64,000 nt of DNA from Carallia brachiata. Taxonomy: Eukaryota > Streptophyta > Magnoliopsida > Malpighiales > Rhizophoraceae. Positions 25,695 through 37,173 of the stretch are shown piece after piece. Each line of letters opens with the position of its first letter. The first letter of the stretch is position 1. The stretch covers positions 29,618-93,617 of the forward strand of contig JADCRB010000032.1 of NCBI GenBank assembly GCA_021464245.1, written 5' to 3'. A model generated the notes under the pieces. The model worked only from the letters and a program-made list of their open reading frames with translations, was not told the origin of the DNA and did no database searches. The translations under genes were made by a program, and so were the position numbers.

Positions 25695-28600
25695 ATGTGG
25701 CCTGTAAAATTCCCAAGTTTTTGCAAAGTTTGCTTGGTGAGATGTGCGATGTTGCAGAGCATCGATAATAATCCCCTCAGAAGATCCAATTCTTTGTTTC
25801 ATATTTCTGCCGGAATAGGTAATTTACTATGTTCTTGATTTTTCTGTCACAATTCTGTCGCCTTATTCCATCCTGTCACTGTCAGCATTAAATTAAATCT
25901 GTTTTGAGTTTCAATTTTTTTTGTTTTTAATGTCGCTGCGTGGGGCGTATCATAGCTGATTCAGCAATAGGGATGGTTGTTACCCAACATGTAAATGGAA
26001 CTTCCTGCGATTTGAATTTGAGCACCACTTTGCCTCGCTTAAGTAGCACGAAAGTAGCAACACAGTCCCACCCAACGATATCTAATAATTTATCTGTTTT
26101 TATTGTTTTAGTTTTATTTTTATGAATTCAATCATTTAATGATTCATATAACTTTGAAGCTCTTTGAAGCTGCTTATGTATGTCTCTACTTCTGTTGTAT
26201 AGCTGTCATTTTTACCGTTTTTAATGGAGTATGTATACCTTGCATCAGGAACATGTAGTGAACGATTGCAGGCACGCATAGATTATTCGGCGGTTACAGC
26301 TGTAAGTGATAACATTGATAAACGTGATGGGAAAATGACATTGGCAGAAAACTTAGCTCGTCTTGTAGAAGAACCATCCAAGCCCGATGAGAGAAGACCA
26401 AACAGCCATGTGGAACGCAAAAGGTCATCTACAGCACGAGTCCAAGCTTGTTCATATTATTCGCCGGTAACAGCTGCATGTGATGACATTGGTAAACATT
26501 ATGGAAAAATGACGTTGGCAGAAAACTTAGCCTCTCTTGTAGAAGAATCTTCCAAACCAGATGACAGAAGACCAAAGAGTCGTATGGAGCTCAAAAGGTC
26601 TTTTGAGCTCCGCATAAAGAAGAGGGTCAAGGAGCACTATATGAATGGGAAGTTTGAAAATCTAATGATGAATGTTGTGGCAAATCCACTAACTCTTCAG
26701 GATGCTTATAACTGTATTTTGCTCAACTCAAATGTTGATATTTCATCGGCTAATGACAATTTGTCATTTACATCCTTGGCAGAAGAGCTCTCCAGTGGGA
26801 GTTTTGACATCAGTGCAAATACTTTCACTGTTTCAACCAAGGGAGTAAATAAAGAAACCCTTGTCCTTCCCAAGCTGAAACTGAGGGTCATCCAAGAAGC
26901 CATTAGAATAGTTCTGGAGGTTGTTTATAAGCCTCAGTTTTCTAAGATATCTCATGGTTGCCGAAGTGGGAGAGGACACCATACGGCATTAAAATATATC
27001 AGCAAACAGATATCTAATCCTGACTGGTGGTTCACATTGACCATAAGCAAAAATTTGGACGCAGTTGTCCTTGATAAACTTATCTCTGTAATGGAGGAGA
27101 GGATAGAAGATCCTTGCTTATACAATTTAATTCGAGGCATGTATGATGCTCATGCAATCAATATGGTGTTTGGGGATTTTCCAAAAGGCCACGGACTCCC
27201 ACAGGAGGGGGTATTATCTCCTATTCTAATGAACATATACCTTGATGTCTTTGACCGTGAGTTTCTTAGGCTTTCAATGAGATATGAAGCTCTTGATCCG
27301 GGAATGCGCAGCGGTGGTGTTCAATCACATTCGAAGTTGCGCAGCTGGTTTAGGAAACAGCTACGAGGAAGTGATGCTGAAAAATGCGAAGAAGAAAATT
27401 CTGGTCCCAGAATCCATTGTTGTCGCTTCATGGATGAGTTATTTTTTGCAGTGTCTGGATCCCAAGATATTGCCCTTGATTTTAAGTCTGAGATTGCAAA
27501 CTACTTGCAGAATTCTTTACACTTGGATGTTGGCAGTCAAACAGATATTTTACCCTGTGCAGGGCCTCAAGCAATCCGCTTTTTGGGAATTTTAGTTAAA
27601 AGAACTCTGAAAGAAGGTCCTGCTGTAAAGGCTGTTCACAAGCTAAAGGACAAAGTGAATTTATTTCTTTCACACAAACAAGAGGCTTGGGATGTTGGGA
27701 CTGTAAGAATTGGGAAAAAGTGGTTAGGACATGGTTTAAAGAAGGTGAAAGAGTCAGAAATCAAGCATTTAGCTGATAACAGCTCTCTTTTGAGCCAAAT
27801 ATCAAGTTTTCGCAAAGATGGAATGAAAACTGATCATTGGTACAAGCATTTGCTTAAGATTTGGATGCATGATGCTGACGTCAGACTAGCTGAGAGCGAA
27901 GATGAAATCTTGACCAAGTGTGTTGTCGAGCCAGCACTTCCAAAAGATTTAAGAAACTCCTTTTATGAATTTCAAAAGCTTGCAGAAGAATATGTTTGTT
28001 CTGAGACAGCTACTACTAATGCTCTTTTGCCAAATTCGAACACCTACACTGAAAGAATAACTAAAATAATTGCTCCTATTAATACCATAAAAAAGCGCCT
28101 GTTACGATATGGAATGATCACATCCAAAGGAAACACCTGCATGTCACGTCTACTTATTTTGCAAGATGATATTGAGATAATTTACTGGTTTTCAGGTATT
28201 GTCAACCGCTGGCGCAGATGGTATGCAGATTGTGACAATTTTGATGACATAAAGCTCATAATTAGGGATCACATTAGGCAATCGTGCATTCGTACATTAG
28301 CAGCAAAGTATCGGATTCATGAAAGCAAGATAGAGAAAAAGTTTGATTATGAACTAAGCAGAATCCCTTATTCCCTAGAGACTGAGCAAAAGATTGAAAA
28401 TGAGACGACATCAATCTCCCTAGCTTTTGATAATGATGAGGCCTTGATGTATGGAATTTCAAATAGTGGCTTATGTTTGCTGTCATTAGCAAGAATGGTA
28501 AGCCAGTCACGGCCTTGCCACTGTTTTGTGATGGGGTGCTCTGCTGTCGCTCCAAGCGTTTATACTCTTCATGTAATGGAGAGACAGAAGTTTCCAGTCT

Positions 28601-28734
28601 GGAAAACAGGATTTCCATCTTCTATTCATCCCAGCTTGAATAGAAGACGCATTGGGTTATGTAAGCAACATTTGAAGGACATATATGCTGGGAATATATC
28701 ACTTCAGTCCATTGATTTCAGTTCATGGAAATGA
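25695..28734 (+). CDS. NMAT3: Nuclear group II intron maturase (nMAT3/nMAT4 type), mitochondrial
   Basis: The simplest model joins exon 25695-25818 (ATG at 25695, basic targeting-type N-terminus) to 26249-28734 in frame, giving about 869 residues. An alternative uses an extra exon from 25956. The protein has a degenerate reverse transcriptase domain: HGLPQEGVLSPILMN is kept near 357, but the catalytic YADD is replaced by FMDE near 435, so polymerase activity is not expected. Maturase domain X lies at about 640-740. A C-terminal HNH/zinc-finger-like region (CHCFVMGC ... GLCKQH) follows from about 798, which fits nMAT3/4 rather than nMAT1/2. Such proteins are imported into mitochondria and help splice group II introns. 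A 58-residue tandem duplication sits near the N-terminus. The choice of nMAT3 over nMAT4 rests on the degenerate active site and is uncertain. Confidence 0.8.
26264..26611 (+). repeat. 174-bp in-frame tandem duplication inside the maturase gene
   Basis: Two units offset by 174 bases encode related 58-residue segments. Both contain GKMTLAENLA, LVEE, SKPD and RRP followed by a Lys-Arg-Ser motif. For example, GATTATTCGGCGGTTACAGC at 26281 aligns with TATTATTCGCCGGTAACAGC at 26455. The frame is kept. Confidence 0.9.
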
Positions 28735-30345
28735 GTGCTTTTCATCACATGAAAAGATTAACAATTAGAAAGATAGCTGTCCTGTTGGCAGGTCATTATT
28801 AAGAAATCATGGATGCTGCTATCAGAGCATTAGGTATGAACTACGAACTGCCGATGAATGCTTGACATTTCACAATTTGAAAGATGAAATTATGATTTGC
28901 TCATTTATTTGTATCTTTTGTAGGCATTAAGTAATTATTTCAGCATGTTTCACTGGTGAGGTCTGTTCAAACTTACATTAGCGATGGTCTACTGGACTTG
29001 TGTTAAAGTAGCTACAATTTACTTTTGAAATTATTCAAAATCGTCTTGCGCTCCTTCAACTTGTATTAAATACTTTAAAGCGTTTGTATGATAGCTGCTG
29101 ACAAGGGTTGTATTTTAGCCTTATGGAACAAGATGTTGATTTCAGTGTTGTTCGCTGTTCCATCATTGAAGTCCAGGATTACAAAGGTCTGGAATGAAGG
29201 ATTCTGGTTAATATACATTCTCTCATATTTAAATCAATATCACATGCTGCAACTCTTATCTTCGTTCAAACGCTAGTTCCTGATTTATCACTATGATATT
29301 TTCTCATGCTGTCCTTTCTGCATCTATACATAGCTTGAGCGCATACGAGGTAGACTCAATCTGCTATTTTTCTTACTCAAGTTAGTTTTGGTGTGTAGGC
29401 TTATTATAGATGAAGGAAGATGCTGGGGATGTTTTGGATGGTGAGTCAAGTGATGAGCTGAGTAAAACTTACCTTGTTAAAGTACTGAAGCACATATTGA
29501 CAGCTCCTAAGGTTTTTTTTTTTTTTTGGTTTGGGGGGGGGGGGAGTGTAAGAGACTCAAACTGCTGCTTTTCTTACTCAAGTTTGACGTGAGGAGGAGG
29601 TTTGTAGGCTTAATGTGGGTGGAGGATGTACCATGGACATGGTGTCTAAGAGTACCACAACTACATTAGCTGTACTTTTGAAAGAATTTTAGATCATCAG
29701 TATGAATTATAGACCATAGTTCTAGGTTCCTTATTGAACATGGGTCATCTCAAGACATCAAATGGGGGACGCTAAAGAGAGGGAGCTCGGAGTAGAAAAT
29801 AGTGTTGCATTTTGGTGGCCAAATTTCTGTTGTGCATTTAGGGATTCATGGTTAAGCTGTTGGCCTCTTTTTTAGATCACTGCCCCAATGATGCATTTTG
29901 ATGTGAGCTTGAATAAGCTGGTTGTGGTCAACACTAATGTTTTCCTTCATTAACACAATGATAGAGAGAAGATGCTGCTCTGAATATGTTCAGGACTTGG
30001 CATGGACCATTATGGCAATGTAATCGGTCTCCTCTCCCTCTCTCTCTGAGTATATATGTGTGCGTGTGCGCGTGTGTCAAATCCTGGTATCTTGACAATT
30101 TTGTTCGTCGCATTCTGATGCAGGTTCTTTAACACCGTTCTCCAAGAGAGACAAACCCAGCTAAGGCACTCTCTCCCGGGCATTGTGATTTGCTCTGCCT
30201 TGTGAGTCTTCTTGTTCTCCTACATTTTACTCTACTTATTACTTAATGAGATTCCTCTCCAATTATTTTGAACCTCCTGTGCTTTACATTCTTATTTGTT
30301 TCAGTCTTTAATGGACAGTCAACATCCACAGCAGTGGAACATTAC
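28735..30345. other. Downstream flank of the maturase gene
   Basis: Probably the 3' UTR followed by intergenic sequence. A T-run and a G-run sit together near 29511-29545, and a short CT-rich tract followed by GT repeats lies near 30031-30076. No open frame with recognisable similarity is present. Confidence 0.4.
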
Positions 30346-30349
30346 AAGG

Positions 30350-30790
30350 TGGTCGAGATTGAAACTGAGGGGAATGAAATGTCAACCTGGTCCAACAATT
30401 GTCTCCTAGGCAGCCTCCGGACAGAGAAATCTTTCAATGTATGAGCCCCTTTGAACACGATGAAGCTGGTGTGGAAGCCAAAAAATTCCATGGAGGCTAA
30501 GGAACTCGACAACAATTTGTTCTCTTTTCAATTTTTGAGCCCAAAGACAAGCAATTTGTTTTGGATAATAGAGACCATGGTCGTTTGATAAGCAGGTCTT
30601 GATCATCAAGGAAATAAATGGTGACGCACAACCATCCAAAGCCACCTTATTTATGGTCCCCTTTTGGATTCACGCTTATGATTTGCCATTGAATCTTTTA
30701 ATGCCATGTCTAAATATACTCGTATAAAACTGGGTAACCGAGTCGGAACTTTTTAATCTCTTGATGATGAATGCTTGGGAAAATAGGGAA
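30350..30790 (+). mobile_element. Degraded LINE fragment (DUF4283-like ORF1 region)
   Basis: In one frame about 30597-30710 reads VLIIKEINGDAQPSKATLF followed by MVPFWIHAYDLPLN. The 'vPFWvr..dLPl' pattern is the hallmark of the DUF4283 segment found in plant L1-type LINE ORF1 proteins. The upstream part (NNLFSFQF) fits the same domain in another frame. Stops and frameshifts are frequent and no reverse transcriptase is nearby, so only a dead fragment remains. Confidence 0.65.
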
Positions 30791-31014
30791 GATTTCTATG
30801 ATTCCGGTTTGAACCGAAATTAAACTAGAATTGGACCGGTCATCAATCAGAACCGGACCAATCCGATGGCATGTTTTGTTTCAGAATCAGAATTGACTAG
30901 GTCCTTCGTTTTAGGAACTATAAAACCGGCCACCCAGAACCAGATGTGCAGATGATGTTTTTTTTTTGTTTTTTTTCTCCTTTTTGAAAAAAATACAAAC
31001 CAATGAGTCTTAGG

Positions 31015-31639
31015 CAATGTTGTAAATACCGAACCGGTGATTAGACCAATTAGTTTAGTAGTTTAAAATCTAACTAGTTCAACCGATTTAATTAAAAATT
31101 GAACCGGTAAAACAGAAATTTAATATTAAATGTATAAAAAATAAATATTTATATATATTATACATAAAAATTTATATGTAACAAGTAATATTATAATATA
31201 TATGTATGTATTGAAATATTTATATTTGTAAATTTAAAATAAATGATTAACAATTTATTATAAGATAAAATTAATAAATTAAGAAAATTAATAATTGTCT
31301 TAACAAAAAGAGAAATTAGTAAGTGTTAATGTATTAGTTATATAGGATGTTGTATGTATTATGTAAGAAGTATGAAAAAATAATAAGTAAAAAAAAATAA
31401 ATTACAACAAACTACAAGTTGATCTAGTAGTATGAGACTCATCTTTCTTATTAGTAGTATAGAATTTTTTATAATTATTGAATCCGGTCAACTAAGTCAA
31501 TTCGGGACCAAGTCCGTTGATCGGATTTTTGACCGACTCGATTTGATGCCAATTTAAACTATAACTCGGATTGAACCTTTGACCGGTCACCTGTTCAACT
31601 GGTTGAACCGGTCGGTCCGATTCGGGTTTAATAAAATTG
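31015..31639. mobile_element. hAT-like MITE, copy c
   Basis: The left end CAATGTTGTAAATACCG is an imperfect inverted repeat of the right end (reverse complement CAATTTTATTAAACCCG). The flanks GTCTTAGG (31007-31014) and GTCTGAAG (31640-31647) match at 6 of 8 positions, suggesting an older insertion. The interior is AT-rich without coding capacity. Confidence 0.7.
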
Positions 31640-31999
31640 GTCTGAAGACAATTGTTTTTTTTTTTATTTATAAAAAAAACTGAGCTCAATATGGGAAAGA
31701 TCCATCTGACACTGGGATCTCATGCAATTATTATCTATGCAAGTTCTTGTAAGCACGAAGGAGAATGTCAATTGCTATCAAAATCGTCCCTTTTTTACAC
31801 TCGTCGAGGATGAAGGTTTCGAAATGATGTCATACTTTTGTTGAAGGATTGTTGGTGGTTGAATGATGCCAGACACCTGAAAGATACAAAAAAAAGGTTA
31901 GCAGTGGGTGGGAGTCTGATATACCCAAGTCAATAGTGCGAGACTCCTGGAAAAAGAATGCTGATTGTGTGAGGCACTTGCCACTTTTGGTCATCATCT

Positions 32000-32560
32000 C
32001 ACCTGAAGAATCTCAGCCAGATGTTTCACACTTCAGTTTCATCACTGCACCACGGCTTTCCCTTCCAATCTTTTCAATCCGTTTTCTTCATTTTTGAGGA
32101 CCCAATTCCACCCAGATTCCAAAACGTATACAGGATTGATGCTCTCTTCCACCTGGTCAAGCGAATGGAGAGATTCTCATGGCCGCAAGGTTCCATCAAA
32201 TTTGCAGCAATGGCTTCAGGAGTTGTCAATTTTTGCTTTCTCGATGTCGGTCTGAAATCGAGAAACGTCCGTGATGGGTGTTGGCGCCTGTTAGATATAG
32301 CACTCTTGTGATCAGCGACACTCGTTCACTCCTGCCTTTCTCTTCCAGAATGGTCCTCCTCGAATCTGTGTGTAGTTCTGGTGGTACATTGTCGAGGTTG
32401 ATGATGTTGTGCATGGGTACTTTCTGTTTCTTTGCTTCTTGATCTCTTCCTCTCTTTTTTCACCCTCGAAGCACAGTTTTTTCCTACGATTATTTTTCAA
32501 AGTTCCCATTTTTTTTCCCCATCAATCAGCTTGTCTTCTTCTTATTGTTTTGATTCCATC
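32000..32560 (-). pseudogene. Inverted partial copy of the B3-domain gene, broken
   Basis: On the minus strand this stretch reads NLDNVPPEL, then RRTILEEKG, then HGRFSIS, and before these LKNNRRKK and EGEKREEEIKK. All match the intact gene at 33767-34810 in the same order. The matches are spread over at least two frames with deletions and lack the N-terminal third. Homology starts near the C-terminal end of the B3 domain (32036) and fades near 32560. It is a partial, inverted duplicate about 1.2 kb from its parent, facing away from it. Confidence 0.8.
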
Positions 32561-33766
32561 AATGGGGTTTCAAAATGTAGACTTGTAGTCATGAATGTGT
32601 TCCGTATCAATTGTAGAATCGCACCAGATATTTGCTACTCTTCGTTTACAATTTTGGGGACTCTCAGTTTGATGTCTTTTATGTTTGTTTCACAAAGCAA
32701 CTGTGAGAAAGAATATTCATATTTTGTTGAAGCAAGCGGAGAAGGAAGGGATGAAACTGAAATGAGAGAAAGGGGGAGACAGAGCACGCAATGGGAGGAA
32801 GACATCTATTGGACTCATTTCCGAACAGTGCACTTTTTACAGCATATTTGTGTCAATGGCCTTCAGCAATTGGTAATTTTTGCTTTTCAGGTTGCAAAGT
32901 AGCAATTGGTATATTTCGTTGTTCAGCAGTTGCTAATTTAAGCGGTGAAGATTAAGCCGCTGTTTTGTCTTAAACCTTGCAACCCATCGTTATACCCAAC
33001 CATGGAAAGGAAACTTTACTGGTTGCCACCTGTAATTGTTGTGTTGTCTAGGCATTTTCCTTTTTTTTTTTTTTTTTCTTTTGTCAATAAAAAAAGTTTA
33101 AGAGTAAGATTAGTGTTCATATCTTAAAGTTAGAAAGTACTTATAGACTACTAACAATTTACAATAATACTTATGCATTCCTTGTAATGAACTTGTAATA
33201 GTACAAATAAAATTCTTAACTATTGAGTTAACTCTTATAAATTATTTAGACATTTTTTCGTTATTGTTTTAGTTGTTCAGCTGATTCATATATCTACCAA
33301 AGAGAAATTTTTTTAAAAAAATAAATAAATAAACACAAAAGAAGCACGAAATTGACACATTTTTGGAAGCTATTGATTGGAGGTTGGCGCGCCTTCCACG
33401 TAATCGGAGCCCAAATTCAACAAGAACACCCGGCGCGCCTTTTGAATTGGTGGCCTGTAACGGCTATAATTCGGAAATCCGATCCCGCATAAAATAACAA
33501 TATTAGATCAAAGAATCCAAATTTAATCATCAAAAGATTTTCTGATCAAGATCACACCCGTCTCCCTCTCCAATTAGGAAATGAAAAGGAGGGCTTAGTA
33601 GAATTCTATACATAAAGAAAGAGAGCAAAAGATTTATCGGAATTCTACTTTTTTTTCTTTGCTGTCATTGTGCTCTTCTCTGTTTTTGTTTCTTGCGATT
33701 TCGTTCTCCGACTTTTGATTTCAATTGAAGCAGAGGGGAATAATTAACTAAAAAGAAGAAGGAAAG
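32561..33766. other. Upstream region of the B3 gene
   Basis: No gene is supported. Two GGCGCGCC palindromes at 33386-33393 and 33432-33439 lie about 330-380 bases before the ATG in otherwise AT-rich DNA; the first is in a TTGGCGCGCC context that resembles E2F sites. The last 100 bases are a T-rich and then purine-rich leader. Confidence 0.4.
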
Positions 33767-34810
33767 ATGGGGGCTTTGTCCAAGAAACTGGAGATACTGG
33801 ACTTGAAGGCATTGGGTTATGATGGGTCTTTCGAGAGACTGGTTTCTGAGGTTGAAGAGATTGTGAGCAAAGATGATAACACGGAATTGTTCTTGCGATT
33901 GCTCACTGAAAGGGTTTTTCTTGATTTCCATATCAAACGCATGAGAAAGAAGAATGGCGTGAAAGCAACAAAGGATCAAGAAGAAAAAGCTTTGTTCAAA
34001 TGGAGGAGTTCTGCCAAGGCCAGGGCTTTTGGGGTTTTGCCATTCTTGGAGAAGGGTTTTGGTGATTCTGCTTCCATACCCAGAAAGAAGAGAAGCGCTG
34101 GAGTTGGATCCACACCTTCTGGAAGAAAACCTGAAGAAAGTTGGTTTAACCAATTCGGCGGACGGCAATTCCTGGCAGATTGGTACGAGAAAGAACACGG
34201 AATCAAATTGCCTATTGCACAACAACCAGAAGAAGAAGACAAGCTGATGAATGGGAAAAAGACGGAAACTTTGAAAAATAATCACAGGAAAAAACGGCGC
34301 TTGGAGGGTGAAAATAGAGAGGAAGAGATCAAGAAAGCAAAGAAACAGAAAGTACCCATGAACGCGATCATCAACCTCGACAATGTGCCAGCAGAACTAC
34401 CCGCAAATTTGAGGAGAACCATTCTGGAAGAGAAAGGCGGGAGTGAACCAGTGTTGGTGATCACGAAAGTGCTATTTGCGACAGACGCCAGCACCGGTCA
34501 CGGCCGTTTCTCGATCCCAAAAAACCAAGTCAGAAACAATTTTCTGTCCGATATCGAGAAAGCAAAACTTGAAAACTCTGAATCCATTGCTGCGAATCTG
34601 ATAGAACCGTGCGGCCGTGAGAATCACTCCATTAGCCTGGCCAGGTGGATGGTTGGCAAAAATAATCCGGTTTATGTTCTGAAATCGGGTTGGAATTCGG
34701 TTGTCACGAATAAAGAAAACGGATTGGAAGGAATGGGAGGCAAAGCAGTGGTGCAGCTTTGGTCGTTCAGGTGCAACAATCAGCTCTGGTTTGCGCTTCT
34801 GAAGGTATGA
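33767..34810 (+). CDS. B3 domain-containing (DUF313-type) protein
   Basis: A single exon encodes 347 residues, with the ATG in a purine-rich context (AAGATGG). Residues 1-75 are predicted helical. A basic region near 170-200 (KKRRLEGENREEEIKKAKKQ) may serve nuclear import. From about 204 the NLDNVPAEL segment leads into a B3 fold recognised by VLVITKVLF, GRFSIPKNQV, FLSDIEKAKL, WNSVV and VQLWSF. This matches the plant-specific DUF313/REM-like B3 group (At1g05920/At2g31420-type). B3 domains bind DNA, so the protein is probably a nuclear DNA-binding regulator; targets are unknown. Its broken inverted copy lies at 32000-32560. Confidence 0.8.
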   Translation: MGALSKKLEILDLKALGYDGSFERLVSEVEEIVSKDDNTELFLRLLTERVFLDFHIKRMRKKNGVKATKDQEEKALFKWRSSAKARAFGVLPFLEKGFGDSASIPRKKRSAGVGSTPSGRKPEESWFNQFGGRQFLADWYEKEHGIKLPIAQQPEEEDKLMNGKKTETLKNNHRKKRRLEGENREEEIKKAKKQKVPMNAIINLDNVPAELPANLRRTILEEKGGSEPVLVITKVLFATDASTGHGRFSIPKNQVRNNFLSDIEKAKLENSESIAANLIEPCGRENHSISLARWMVGKNNPVYVLKSGWNSVVTNKENGLEGMGGKAVVQLWSFRCNNQLWFALLKV

Positions 34811-37173
34811 GATGGAAACGACCAGGATCAGGATGATAATAATGGAAATGGATATTGGGTTAAGGAGCAAGAATTTATGGTTTCGTTTATTTCTTGTTTT
34901 ATTCTCTAACCCCTTTTTTTTTCTTGGTGCTATTTTATTCTCTAACTTTGCTAGTTCAATTAACTGTTTTAGAGGGGTTTTCTTGAAGGGCTGTATTATC
35001 TATCTCAAACTATTGAATTGGAGGCTTACGTGGCAATCTTTTTTTCGTTTTTTTTTTTTTTTGACGTTAGTTTGTTGCACGTTAAATTTAAGTTTGTTAT
35101 AGATTAATTTGAATTATTATACACATAATGTCTATTAATAAATGTTAATTTTCCTTTTCCGCTGATTTTGGATTTTAATTTCTGCCGCTTACTATGCAGT
35201 TGGCTCATTGTCAGATTTGTTGAGTCTTTCTAGTAAATTGGGAGAAGCATCAATTAATGCTTTCTAAACCACCTAATCGTTGTTAGACTAAAAGTCAGGA
35301 ATTTGAGTTTTTATCGAAAATGTCCAATAAAATTAAATGGTGTTTTTAAAGTTTATTTGCCTAACACGGCACAATCTTTTTTAATAGAATGGTAAGTTAT
35401 TATCTATGTTTTCTTTCTTTCTTTTTAACAAAAAAAAAGTCACTGCTTTCTAATGGTAACGGGATGAAGTTTTATTGGAGTGCTTTGAGCAATACGGCCA
35501 AATGGGGCAAATTAGGTGTGATCAATAAATCAGCTGGAATGCTTTATGTGGTACATTTTGCACACCAAAATCAACTAAAAATATACCCTTTTTTTAAGAA
35601 AGTAAAAAACAAAAGTAGTCTAAAACAACAACGTTGAATTGAATTGTGTAACATTTATTTAGAGTTTTTTTTGTTTCTCATCTAATTTTGTAGAATTTAG
35701 TCTGTCATTATTAGGACTTGATTATATTTGACGTGTGCCATTTAATGCAGGACTTTCGTGGTATAGGTACTGGTAAGGTAATAATAATATTATTATCATT
35801 GATAAAATATTTATAATTATGTAGTACTTGACTATATATTAACGCAGATAATAACAACGCATTATCTTTAGTTAACCTACCGCAACAATAAAACTGACCC
35901 CTATACCGTTTCATTATTAAACTTAGGGGGGTGTTTAGTTAAAATTTTGGGCGGTATTGATTATTTTTGAACTAGAAAAAGTGTTTGGTAAGTCTGTTGT
36001 AGAGATTCTATTTGCTAACAATCTCTTTAGAACTACTTGATCTAAAGGGTAGTTCGAAGTCCGAACAATTTCAACTACATTAGAGTTGATAGGTAAGGAG
36101 TAAAAAGATGAGGAATGATGAAAGAGGGTATGAAATTCAAATTTATATTTTTTAGTTGGAAATCATTAATTTCAATTAATTTAATTATTATTAAGTCATT
36201 AATTTAATTATTTTTTAATTGATAAGTTTAATTATGTAAACACACTTGGTGAAATATATAATTTATTAAACAAAATACAAAGATGTTTTTTTTTATAGAT
36301 TCAATACATATTTTTTTATATAATAATAAATATCACTAAGTACTCACCGCATGTCTTCTTATATGTTGTTCACAATTTTTTTTGTCGAGTTACTGGTGGA
36401 TAATATTAAACTAATATGCACTTGATTTTTTTTATATTTTACAAATATTATCTCTCATATCTTTAAAATTTTATGTCATTTTAGTATTTAAACAATAGTC
36501 AGCTCAAACACTACAAGTTATTTGATTTATCAATAATAATAATCAACAATGCTAATAACAATCAACAACCAAACAAATCAACAATGTTGAAGGTGCTGTT
36601 TTCAGTACAATTAATTAAAACATACTTATTAAAACCTAAAAAAAAAACCCTCTCGTAATATTTTTGTGGGAACGTACGCACGTGTCAAGAATTGAAGATA
36701 AGGACAGAGCAGAGAAGGGAAGAGGCGTACAGGCACAGCAGAGAGAGAATAAAAAAACACAAAAATACAAACAAAACCTCTTTTATTTATGTGAATGGGC
36801 CGAAGCGAACCTCAAAATGGTTCCAAATTTGTACAGTCAATACTTGGGAGTTGTGGCTTTCAGTTAGCCATTCCCTTTACTCTCTCTCTCTCTCTCTCTC
36901 TCTTCTCTAATACCAATAAAAAAATCCAAAATTCACCACCCAAGACAAAAAAAAAAAAAAAAAAGGAAAGAAAAACCCAATTCTTTTTTTTTAATTTTTT
37001 TTCGTTAAATTTGTCTTCATTTATCCCCCACATCAAATGAAAAATCGATTACAATTATTCCAAATTCAAGCAAAGATAGCATCTTTCTGTTCTGTTTTGT
37101 TGTGAAATGAAGTATTATTATTATGCACAAAACCTCTTCTGCACCAATCCCATCGCCATCATAGTAGCAGCAC
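34811..37173. other. AT-rich intergenic DNA and leader of the J-protein gene
   Basis: No coding region is seen. The stretch 35930-36590 starts with GGGGGGTGTTTAGTT and ends with AACCAAACAAATC, a loose inverted pair that may be a decayed hAT element. From about 36780 the sequence looks like a 5' leader with a (CT)n tract at 36879-36904. Confidence 0.4.
36879..36904. repeat. (CT)n tract
   Basis: About 13 CT units in the probable 5' leader or core promoter of the J-protein gene. CT-rich stretches near plant transcription starts are common. Confidence 0.9.

Noticed and set aside
25940..26125. Possible extra exon of the maturase between 25956 and 26095
   Set aside because: Frame-compatible, but its donor sites are weak, and exon 25695-25818 joins 26249 in frame through a better acceptor. 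Kept only as an alternative.
32432..32902. 156-codon plus-strand open frame
   Set aside because: Its first part is antisense to the B3 pseudogene and the remainder is low-complexity with no recognisable domain or splice context.
35930..36590. Complete hAT element suggested by GGGTGTTTAGTT and AACCAAACAAATC
   Set aside because: The two ends pair only loosely and no 8-bp flanking duplication was found.
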